64,000 nucleotides of DNA from a virus. The translations under genes and the position numbers were made by a program. Each line of letters begins with the position of its first letter. The stretch's first letter is position 1. Positions 19,284 to 26,895 of this stretch are shown in pieces. The notes below the pieces were generated by a model. The model made no database searches, was not told the DNA's origin, and saw only the letters and a list, made by a program, of their open reading frames with translations. The stretch is taken from IMG/VR virus record IMGVR_UViG_3300021512_000004, positions 1 through 64,000 of that record; one strand, given 5' to 3'.

Positions 19284-19325
19284 TTAAGAAAAACATGAGG
19301 AAGGGGTTAAGGGAACCCCTTCCTC
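19284..19325 (-). terminator. Terminator after the major capsid gene
   Basis: Arms GAGGAAGGGGTT (19297-19308) and AACCCCTTCCTC (19314-19325) pair over 12 bp with a 5-base loop. On the minus strand the stem is followed by TGTTTTTCTTAATTT, a classic intrinsic terminator layout. It likely reduces expression of the connector genes relative to the capsid. Confidence 0.8.
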
Positions 19326-19332
19326 GAAGGAC

Positions 19333-20532
19333 CTACACGGTCAGGGTCATAACGTCAAAAGCGTCAGTGTACAGCTTATGAGACAGCTCGCCATAATCCA
19401 CACGGAAGCCAGTAGCTCGACGCAGAAGGAAGTTCTCTATCGCGCTGTAGTTAGCCGATATGTTGACTACCTTGCGAATAGCGAACCGACTATCAAGCCC
19501 GACAATCGTATTGGCGGGAATTACTCCGTCCTCTACAATCAACACTCGAGGAGCTTGGATAGACAGGTTATCCACTGTCATATCAATCGGGAACTCGCCG
19601 CCAGGAACAAACACAGTATCTCGACGTGGCTTGCCAGTACGAGCTTCAACAGCCAGAGCGGTATCAAGCGTCATAATAGTACGGTTGATATTTCTCTTCC
19701 GGTAATTAAGTCTCAGGTACTTAAGCCAAGCTTCGTGAGTAATAACCCCGGCAGCAACAATGCTGGAATCAAGAGTATCTGCCTGGAAAGTCGCAAGAGC
19801 TACTTCACCACGATCCACGTCACCAGCAACGATTCCAGAGATGTGCTCCTCAACCATACGAACACGCTCACCGCGAGCTTGAGCAGTCATAGCCAAAGAC
19901 ACAAGATCCAAGGTAGACGTGCTTTGAGCTTGATCAGAGATCATCAGGCCGATAGATTTGGTAGTGATGGTCTTACTAACTTCGCTGACAGTGATGCTCA
20001 CCATCGCGTCTGGCTCTGCCAATTGCGAGATAGGGTTGCTGGAGTTAGACTCTGGAGCCGTAACATTGATGATCGGTTGCTCAAACTTCGGACCAGAAAT
20101 CGTAGCCGTCTGGGCAATCATGCTTTCCCAACCAGAGAGGAAGTCATCGTGAGAGTTGCGAAGTTCACTTTCGATAGTTCGCATGATGATTTCAGGGAAC
20201 AGCAATCGACCTGACGCAGTGTTATTACCGCTGCCGTCATTTCGAGTGATTGCTCCAACCTGGATGCCGTCCTGGGCAACTGCCTTCATAGTAGGAGGCT
20301 TAATTCCTGTGGCAACGTCTTCACCAAGATACATCCCTGCACTGGCCATAAACTGACCAATAACAGTTCCGTACTTGCCTTCGTCAGTTTTGTTACCGTG
20401 CTGCTGAGTAAGGTACTGAGTCAGAGATAAGCCGTTATCCGCTGCAACCTGATACTCTTTAATATTGAAGGCCACCTCTTGCGCGTTTCCTTCGGAGTCT
20501 CGCAGCTTAAATACACTTTCGTTCTCGTTCAT
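19333..20532 (-). CDS. Major capsid protein
   Basis: 399 residues. The features fit an HK97-fold capsid subunit: a helical N-terminal part, a central region with ARGERVRMVEEHISGIVAG and ALAVEARTGKPRRDTVF, and a C-terminal ASTDAF-type end (YTDAFDVMTLTV). It lies downstream of portal, protease/scaffold and decoration genes and is followed by a terminator, as expected for the most abundant virion protein. Confidence 0.82.
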   Translation of the reverse strand: MNENESVFKLRDSEGNAQEVAFNIKEYQVAADNGLSLTQYLTQQHGNKTDEGKYGTVIGQFMASAGMYLGEDVATGIKPPTMKAVAQDGIQVGAITRNDGSGNNTASGRLLFPEIIMRTIESELRNSHDDFLSGWESMIAQTATISGPKFEQPIINVTAPESNSSNPISQLAEPDAMVSITVSEVSKTITTKSIGLMISDQAQSTSTLDLVSLAMTAQARGERVRMVEEHISGIVAGDVDRGEVALATFQADTLDSSIVAAGVITHEAWLKYLRLNYRKRNINRTIMTLDTALAVEARTGKPRRDTVFVPGGEFPIDMTVDNLSIQAPRVLIVEDGVIPANTIVGLDSRFAIRKVVNISANYSAIENFLLRRATGFRVDYGELSHKLYTDAFDVMTLTV

Positions 20533-20574
20533 AATAATGTCTGCCTTTTTAAAATTTAAGGGTAAGCTGCTAAG

Positions 20575-21021
20575 TTACACGCGCTCAATAATGATCGTAT
20601 CGCCAGAAGCTCCAGTCCCTGTAACAATGCGAACAATTCTCCAACGGAAGATTGTTGGAGAGCCTTCTTTAACCTTGGCTGCTCCTGCAGTACCTACTGC
20701 GGCCTGAGTGTCACCAACTGCATAGTTTCCTACAGTGACATTACCTACTTGAGCCGCTCCAACTTCCACCTCGACTCGACCATCCCGTTGGACTCCCCCA
20801 AAAGAAAATCCGGCATTGACTGTGTTGGGTTCTACAGAGGTCACAAACCCTTCGAGTTCATTGCCTCCTACCGCCAAAACATAGTTCTGGGCAGTTCCCA
20901 TCTTAACAGCTTTACCTACATCTCCAGTAATCCAGCCTTCGCCTGCGGCAGCGCCTAACGCAGCATCAGTGATGTCAGCAAAAGGGGAGTTAACTTTTAC
21001 ACCAAAATTGAAAGTACTCAT
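20575..21021 (-). CDS. Head decoration protein
   Basis: 148 residues, Gly/Val/Ala-rich with few charges (GDVGKAVKMGTAQNYVLAVG, GFVTSVEPNTVNAGFSFGGV). The layout fits capsid-stabilising decoration proteins (DUF2190/gpD-like) encoded between protease-scaffold and capsid. The place in the operon supports this. Confidence 0.68.
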   Translation of the reverse strand: MSTFNFGVKVNSPFADITDAALGAAAGEGWITGDVGKAVKMGTAQNYVLAVGGNELEGFVTSVEPNTVNAGFSFGGVQRDGRVEVEVGAAQVGNVTVGNYAVGDTQAAVGTAGAAKVKEGSPTIFRWRIVRIVTGTGASGDTIIIERV

Positions 21022-21041
21022 CTCTATTTCCTTTATTTAAT

Positions 21042-22529
21042 TTACTGAAGAGTCAGCTTACGGTTTGCATTCTCTACCGCGTGGTTTACTACAGACTTCT
21101 CTCCCTTCGAGTCCGCATCGCTTGGAACCTCAGCAGAAGCTCCTGCACGGTACTTAGCATTAAATATGCTGTGTACTCTGTTGTACTGGGAAATGACCAA
21201 AGAAACGTCCATTCCGTCCATCTTGGATACCATGCCTCCAAGGGGGAGCTGCATCCGGTTCGTGACGTCAATAACTATCTTGGTAAGTGCTACCTCCGTA
21301 GACTTCGCCTTAGTCAACTCAGACTGTGAAGCTGTCAGGTCGGCCTTGCTTTGTGCCAATTCAGTAGATAGCGAAGTTACCTTATCGAGCAAGGTTTCCA
21401 AAGTCTTATCAGGGGCAGCTTGAAGCGTAACTCCTTCCTCGACTTTGCCTTCAACTTCCTTAGCAGCTTCTTTACCTTCTTCTGCGGCAGCTTCAACTTT
21501 AGGGGCTTCTTTACCCTCCTCGGTTTCTGTGATCATTTTCGGATCAGCCAAAACCTCAGCTTCTGGAGCTCCAGAAGCGATGGCTGCTACTGCTTCCTTA
21601 GTTAGAACTTTTTTCTTCATATCAAACTCACTCAAGTTAATGTGTTGGTTGACCTCAAGACCTTCCACGTTGTTCTTGTGCTTACTGGAGATATGCTCAA
21701 CTACTCTGTCAAACGTATCTATTGAATCCACAAGACCTACAGGAACTGCCTCAGCCCCTATAAATACCCTGCCTTCTGCGGCAGTGGCTATTAAAGCTGG
21801 AATAGGGATACCTCGGTAGTCTGATACAGTCTCTAGGAATACATTATAAATGGAATCCATTTGGGCCTCTATCTGCTCACGGGCTTTACCATCCAACTTC
21901 TCATAAGGGGTTCCAAGACTCTTGTACTCCCCTTTACGAATAACTGTAACCTCTACTCCATCTTTCTTCAACCTCTCAGCATAACTGGCGTGAGTGGTTA
22001 TCACCCCGATGGAGCCTACTGTAGCCAACTTACCTGCGAATATTTCCTTGGAGCTTGACCCAAGCCAGTACCCTCCAGAGGCCATAACGGTGTCAGTGAA
22101 AGCATAAACGGGACAGAGGCTGTCATTCACCTCTCGAATGAAATCCGCAGCCCCGGAAACTCCCGACGCACTTCCCCCAGGCGTCCCCAGAAGCAGCAGG
22201 ACTGCTGACACTTCTGGGTGCTCTATCGCAGAGAAGACCGCATTTCTTATCTCCTCATAACTCACTACCCCAAAATACCGATTCCATCTATTGTTCTCAG
22301 TCACTAAAGGGCCGGAGATGCTGACTATTCCTACATTATTGTGGCGGGAGACCATGTATCCCATATCCCCAAACCCGTCTTGATCTTCATCTTCATCTTG
22401 AGGCCCGTATGAGGTGGATATAATGGCCTCAAGATCTTTTGGGGATGTCTCATTTACCTTAGTGAGGATATCTTGGTAAGTTTTAAAACTTCCCTCATCC
22501 CCTAACCAGATAGTGTGGTCGTTTTTCAC
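21042..22529 (-). CDS. S49 head maturation protease with C-terminal scaffold
   Basis: 495 residues from a GTG (GTGA overlap with portal). Residues ~60-290 are an S49/SppA-like protease: LLGTPGGSASG, catalytic Ser in VMASGGYWLG (~150), candidate Lys in GEYKSLGTPYE (~200). From Met304 the chain becomes Glu/Ala/Lys-rich and coiled, like a scaffold. An ATG at 21620 has TGAG six bases upstream, so a separate 192-residue scaffold may be made from inside the gene, as with lambda C/Nu3. Confidence 0.88.
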   Translation of the reverse strand: MKNDHTIWLGDEGSFKTYQDILTKVNETSPKDLEAIISTSYGPQDEDEDQDGFGDMGYMVSRHNNVGIVSISGPLVTENNRWNRYFGVVSYEEIRNAVFSAIEHPEVSAVLLLLGTPGGSASGVSGAADFIREVNDSLCPVYAFTDTVMASGGYWLGSSSKEIFAGKLATVGSIGVITTHASYAERLKKDGVEVTVIRKGEYKSLGTPYEKLDGKAREQIEAQMDSIYNVFLETVSDYRGIPIPALIATAAEGRVFIGAEAVPVGLVDSIDTFDRVVEHISSKHKNNVEGLEVNQHINLSEFDMKKKVLTKEAVAAIASGAPEAEVLADPKMITETEEGKEAPKVEAAAEEGKEAAKEVEGKVEEGVTLQAAPDKTLETLLDKVTSLSTELAQSKADLTASQSELTKAKSTEVALTKIVIDVTNRMQLPLGGMVSKMDGMDVSLVISQYNRVHSIFNAKYRAGASAEVPSDADSKGEKSVVNHAVENANRKLTLQ

Positions 22530-23980
22530 TGACTTTCTCCTCCAGCTTTATTCGGTTGGTCGGACTGAAGAGCCCTACCCTGTGGGTCAGAATTTGGGGA
22601 CACTTTATCCACGTCTATTCCTTTCTGACCTCTCATAAAAAATGTTCCACTCAAAGGTGGAGCTCCTTCTGGCCTTGGTCCGGTTCCCAGCATGTCTGCA
22701 GCTTGAGAGTCGGAAATAAATCCTTCAGATAAAAGTGTCAGTATCCGCGCCTGCTTCATGGTCTTGAAGGCTTCTAGCTCATCCTCAGGCCGGAGATTAA
22801 TAGGTGCGAATCTAAACCTAACGTAAACGTCAGAACCGAACAACCTTACTGCCAAGGTCATCAGTCTTGATAGGTTCTCCTCAACTGGGCGCTGGATACC
22901 TCTGGCCACTTTCAGAAACACCAGGCTCTCAGTGTTAGACAAGCTCTGAGAGCCGTTTATTCTTAACCCGAGGATTGATGGGGATATCTTCAAAGAGGTT
23001 GCCAACTGTCCTGATAGGGCGTTCATTAAGGGGACGTAATCTGCTTTCTCTCCCTCAGCCTTAACTAGGTCAACCTTACAACTATCGTAGGATACAATAG
23101 AATCCTCAGGAGCTAAGTTCTTCACCTCATCCTCAACAGTAGACCTTATCTGTTCCAGCCATACTTGGAGCTTTTCTGGATCTCCTTTTACATCGTCAGG
23201 AGCTGCAGCTACCACCTTCTCGGAGTCCAGAGTGAAAGTCAGCCTTCCATGACCTTGCCTGCGAACCGCTCTTCTCATCTCCTCAATAAACTCTCCAAAA
23301 TGGAAAGTAGAGGACAAGGAGGCGGACATCATGGTGGTGGCGTAAGCCTTGTTAGCGTGTTTATGTAGCTCAGAGATAAACATGGTCGCTAGATCAAGTG
23401 AGATCTGGTCGCCAGTGGCTGACTCTTGTTGAGGATACTTGGTACCATCCCCTCTCGAGACCCAGGACAAGGTGTCATAAGGGATGACGTTAACTCTATC
23501 TGGAAGTCTGGACTTGTTCAGAACCAGCTCTTGAGCTAACGCCCCAGTAGTGATGACCTCCAGGAGGGAGGTTTCCAAAATACCTGCAATGGATCGCTTG
23601 TCAGCAAACCCTTTAGAATAATCGTGCAAGGTGTCTAGGCTGGCCATAACAGATCTGGCCGTTTGAGTGCCTTCCTCGCTAAACTGGTGAGTAGTGGTGT
23701 CGTAGGCTTTCACAGAGAAATCGTTATTGGCAACCTCAACAAAGGAGAATATCGCCGCAGACAGGGTTCCATCTTGTCTATCCAAAGCTCGAATAGCCGC
23801 AATGTCATCGTTCCTGGCTCTGAGAGCTGTTATAGATGAGTTCAGGGACTGCAAACTCTCCCTAGGAATAGCATCTCCCTTCCCAGTTGCAGAAGCTGAA
23901 GTGTCGGCTACGGCTTTTGTCGGAACCTTCCTTGGGAGGGTGATTCCAATCCCTGAGGCTGCATTAGATTTGTTTGCCAT
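22526..23980 (-). CDS. Portal protein
   Basis: 484 residues. The C-terminal half has VRFRFAPINLRPEDELEAFK and FISDSQAADMLGTGPRPEGA, a common pattern of portal proteins, and the middle has LKISPSILGLRINGSQS. It sits between large terminase and the head protease, the canonical packaging order. It forms the ring through which DNA is packaged. Confidence 0.85.
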   Translation of the reverse strand: MANKSNAASGIGITLPRKVPTKAVADTSASATGKGDAIPRESLQSLNSSITALRARNDDIAAIRALDRQDGTLSAAIFSFVEVANNDFSVKAYDTTTHQFSEEGTQTARSVMASLDTLHDYSKGFADKRSIAGILETSLLEVITTGALAQELVLNKSRLPDRVNVIPYDTLSWVSRGDGTKYPQQESATGDQISLDLATMFISELHKHANKAYATTMMSASLSSTFHFGEFIEEMRRAVRRQGHGRLTFTLDSEKVVAAAPDDVKGDPEKLQVWLEQIRSTVEDEVKNLAPEDSIVSYDSCKVDLVKAEGEKADYVPLMNALSGQLATSLKISPSILGLRINGSQSLSNTESLVFLKVARGIQRPVEENLSRLMTLAVRLFGSDVYVRFRFAPINLRPEDELEAFKTMKQARILTLLSEGFISDSQAADMLGTGPRPEGAPPLSGTFFMRGQKGIDVDKVSPNSDPQGRALQSDQPNKAGGESQ

Positions 23981-23995
23981 TAAACGTAACCCATA

Positions 23996-25765
23996 TTAAC
24001 TGAACCCGTACCGACTTACGGCTGGCTGATCAGAGGACATATCCTTCATCTTTACCTTGCCCACCATAGGAAGGCAAGGTACTGCATTATTAATCAAACC
24101 CTCTGAGCAAGCTACCTTCTTAGCAATGGTAGCAAAAAGTAGAGAGTGTGCGTAGTGGTCATCGCCAGTATTTGTCCAATAACTAACTAATTCCCCTATA
24201 TTATTTTTTTGATCTATCCTCTTCATGGACTTAACATGGTCAAGAATGGTCTTGAATTCTGGGCCATCCCCTATAGTAACCCTCTTGGAGTTTACATCCT
24301 TAACAAGATCATCAAAACATCCGGTTCTGTAGGACTTACACACCTGAGACTCTACATCAAACTGAGTGTTTTTTAAATTCCTGCCTGCGGTCCGAGTATA
24401 ATAATTGGCCCAAACAATTCCAACTGGGCAGGCGTCTATGAGGAACGCTGCCACACTGAAATCTGGAGCCGCGTCCACAACCCCGGCAACACACCCAAAA
24501 TTCTTCATGAGTTGAAGAACCCGAGTACCTAAATAATTCTTACCGTCCTGTCGAATACGCTCTGCGTAGATCACTCTCCCGCCGCTGATACCTGGCAATG
24601 TCAAGACAGTGAACCAACTGGTCTTACCTACGTCCAGACCAAAGACCGTATTGCCTGCTTGAACCGTAGTCTCTCCGTCCAAAGGTTTGCTCAGGGATGG
24701 GAATGTGGAGCCCTCCTTTATCGGGCCTTCTAAGAAAGAAGTCTCAGCGTCAGAGAAAGGGAGGCCGACTTTAAAATTAACCCAGTCTTTCTTCCTATCA
24801 TAATCTTGGATCTGCGCTAGAGTTCTTCTAATCGGGTTTATCTCTGGAACATCCAACGGGCTTACCTGATAACCTCTGAACAGCTTATTCGGAGCCTCAT
24901 GCACCCATGCTCGCTCCTTTGGGTTGAGCCAGTGCTTAGCGTCTATGGGGTTTGTACAGACATCACATCGGATGAACGCCTTGGATATGTCTACTCTCGG
25001 ATCCTCGAGATCTTCCTTATCAAAGGTGTGCAGGGTTCCGTCATATCCAGGGATCTCCACAAAATCCATAAAGTTGGGGGATACTTGGTCCAGACAGTGA
25101 GGGCATCTGACCGTGTACTTCCCTCGGCTTGAGGAGCTGTATGCCTTATTTATCCCAAACCCTTCTACAGTAGGGGTAGAGAATAGCCTCTCAAAATACT
25201 CCCCCTCCTTGGCGTGACCAAGACGTGAGTTGTAGGTAGTCAAAACCTCCTGATTACAGAAGTCTACCTCGTCCTTAAACAGTCCTTGCGCCGGTACAGA
25301 GATTGCGGACTGTTGTCCATAAGTTCCACTCACATACAAAAAGGACTGCCCTATCTGCTTCATCTCTGCGGAGTCATTCTTAGAGCTTGCTGCAGAGCTT
25401 AGGGTTGGACTGTCCTGCATCACCGGGTCAATTCTACCTTTGGTAAACTTCTTAGCGATGCCTGCTGTTGGTAGGACGTAGATCAGAGTGAATTTCTTTA
25501 ATAGGTACAGGAGGGCTAAGGCCAGTCGAAGCTGTAGTTCAGAAGCTCCAACCTGAGAGCATTTCTGAACGCAGAGCTGAGCTGCTGTATCGGAAACAAC
25601 GTCTATCTGGTATTCGTGGCCGTCGAACGTCCACAATTTTCCGGCATCCGTAGGGTGTGCGGTGTTCTTCTCCAGCCATTGTGGGATCTTGCTCAGGTCT
25701 GTGGTGTTTGATGACTGTATTCTGAGTCTGTCCAGATAGAGCCTGTAGTCTTTATGTAATGACAC
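23996..25765 (-). CDS. Terminase large subunit, GpA-like
   Basis: 589 residues from a GTG. The ATPase part shows a GpA-type Walker A variant (QKCSQVGASE, ~73) and Walker B (FKDEVDF, ~165). A zinc ribbon follows (VRCPHC ~220, IRCDVC ~267). The RNase H-like nuclease has GLDVGK (~373), VVDAAPD (~428) and DDHYAHS (~537), which supply the acidic residues. It cuts and pumps DNA through the portal. An upstream 50-residue ORF overlaps its start by 14 bp. Confidence 0.92.
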   Translation of the reverse strand: MSLHKDYRLYLDRLRIQSSNTTDLSKIPQWLEKNTAHPTDAGKLWTFDGHEYQIDVVSDTAAQLCVQKCSQVGASELQLRLALALLYLLKKFTLIYVLPTAGIAKKFTKGRIDPVMQDSPTLSSAASSKNDSAEMKQIGQSFLYVSGTYGQQSAISVPAQGLFKDEVDFCNQEVLTTYNSRLGHAKEGEYFERLFSTPTVEGFGINKAYSSSSRGKYTVRCPHCLDQVSPNFMDFVEIPGYDGTLHTFDKEDLEDPRVDISKAFIRCDVCTNPIDAKHWLNPKERAWVHEAPNKLFRGYQVSPLDVPEINPIRRTLAQIQDYDRKKDWVNFKVGLPFSDAETSFLEGPIKEGSTFPSLSKPLDGETTVQAGNTVFGLDVGKTSWFTVLTLPGISGGRVIYAERIRQDGKNYLGTRVLQLMKNFGCVAGVVDAAPDFSVAAFLIDACPVGIVWANYYTRTAGRNLKNTQFDVESQVCKSYRTGCFDDLVKDVNSKRVTIGDGPEFKTILDHVKSMKRIDQKNNIGELVSYWTNTGDDHYAHSLLFATIAKKVACSEGLINNAVPCLPMVGKVKMKDMSSDQPAVSRYGFS

Positions 25766-25904
25766 AATCTACTTCCACCAACTCTACGTCTGAGACTCTG
25801 ACCAACTGATCTAAAGATGTAGAGGAGGATACCCTCTCTACATCTTTAACTGAGTTAGACTCCTCGACCAACGAAGAGTGTCCGACGAGTTGATCAAGTT
25901 CCAT
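25752..25904 (-). CDS. Small acidic protein upstream of terminase
   Basis: A 50-residue ORF with a good ribosome site (AGGAG, five bases from ATG) starting one base after the previous stop. The sequence begins MELDQLVGHSSLVEE and repeats the LDQLV motif near residue 31. It sits where small terminase genes often lie, but it is much shorter than usual TerS and lacks a visible helix-turn-helix. The coding region contains a perfect 13-bp inverted repeat (25812-25824 with 25836-25848). Confidence 0.6.
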   Translation of the reverse strand: MELDQLVGHSSLVEESNSVKDVERVSSSTSLDQLVRVSDVELVEVDCVIT

Positions 25905-25905
25905 C

Positions 25906-26229
25906 CTAACTCCTATCTAAACCGCGAATTGGCGTTTTCCACTTAGCGTTGCCTTTGGAACTTGATAAGGTAACGACAGCGTACAGCTGCTGTTCATCGC
26001 TGACGGGGAGGGTCCCAGGTAGAGTGTATCTATAGGTTCCCGGTAGATTAGACACTTCCGCTAAGGTAACTGGCCACGAAATAGAGGTAAGCGGAGTGTC
26101 GCTCTCATCATAAACTGTAGCTAAGATGACGGCTCCGCTTATTATCTTGTTAGTAACTTGGTCACGGATATCTCCGGCCTGGAGCACCATGTCGTTCCCA
26201 ACAAGAAAAACCTGTATCTGGTCATCCAC
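25906..26229 (-). CDS. Virion-associated protein with Ig-like fold
   Basis: 107 residues. The pattern (IQVFLVGNDMVLQAGDIRDQ, SISWPVTLAEVSNLPGTYRY) resembles small Ig-like phage proteins that describe polarised strands followed by a G-x-Y motif. The same layout is seen at 31363-31731. It belongs to the run of small virion genes upstream of terminase. Confidence 0.5.
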   Translation of the reverse strand: MDDQIQVFLVGNDMVLQAGDIRDQVTNKIISGAVILATVYDESDTPLTSISWPVTLAEVSNLPGTYRYTLPGTLPVSDEQQLYAVVTLSSSKGNAKWKTPIRGLDRS

Positions 26230-26231
26230 GA

Positions 26232-26501
26232 TTAGGACGCCTGTGAGTTCTTCTGTACCACCGCGTCTGGTTGAATCGTCTTAGTTGCAGCCCCCAATGA
26301 GCCGTCACCATTGACAATCCGGGAACCTGGGATTCTCTCCCCTTGCTCTCCAGTGTCAAAATCTTTAGCCCACCCTAACCCTATCCACTTATCGGCAATA
26401 GCCTTAGGAAGCGTAGAAACGTCCCCTTCGTAAAAGGGCTCAGGATATCCAGGCTCTTTAATGGTTTCTTCTGTTACCTGTACTCGCCTTCGGTCGGTCA
26501 T
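26232..26501 (-). CDS. Small conserved phage protein
   Basis: 89 residues from ATG 26501, which has GAGGA at good distance; a GTG two codons earlier is too close to it. It contains STLPKAIADKWIGLGWAKDF, a motif found in many short phage proteins encoded among head genes. Function unknown. Confidence 0.55.
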   Translation of the reverse strand: MTDRRRVQVTEETIKEPGYPEPFYEGDVSTLPKAIADKWIGLGWAKDFDTGEQGERIPGSRIVNGDGSLGAATKTIQPDAVVQKNSQAS

Positions 26502-26512
26502 TTTCACTTCCT

Positions 26513-26884
26513 CTAGGTTGGGTCGCCAATTTCGTGAGCATGAGCGCCTACATCAACAGTACCGCCAGAAGTAAGGGCTTGACTTGTGCAAGTAGTTACT
26601 CGCCGCAGAGAGGTGTCTCCGCTGTTAGCAATAGCAACGTGATCGGCAGTTCCAGAGGCGTCGATAGCCAGCCCTGTCTTTGCTGCCAAAGTTGACTTAC
26701 GGCCACTTGTGTCGCCGTTTGCCGTAGTAAAATCTGTTGCTGGAACCAAAGTGTCGATAGCCAGTTTGAACGTGGTAATCGCTTCGGTATAGGTGGTAGG
26801 TTGGCCAGCACATACGCACAGCCTGTCACCCTCCCCTAAATCTAATTGTGCATCAATAATTGAATCTGCTAACGCCTTAGCCAT
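26513..26884 (-). CDS. Conserved phage structural protein
   Basis: 123 residues. It has a recognisable plan: ALADSIIDAQLDLGEGDRLC, QPTTYTEA in the N-terminal half and TCTSQALTSGGTVDVGAHAH with EIGDP at the end, seen in many marine and environmental phage tail/virion proteins. It is encoded immediately downstream of the beta-helix protein and is probably a virion component. Confidence 0.6.
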   Translation of the reverse strand: MAKALADSIIDAQLDLGEGDRLCVCAGQPTTYTEAITTFKLAIDTLVPATDFTTANGDTSGRKSTLAAKTGLAIDASGTADHVAIANSGDTSLRRVTTCTSQALTSGGTVDVGAHAHEIGDPT

Positions 26885-26895
26885 CTACCCAATCC

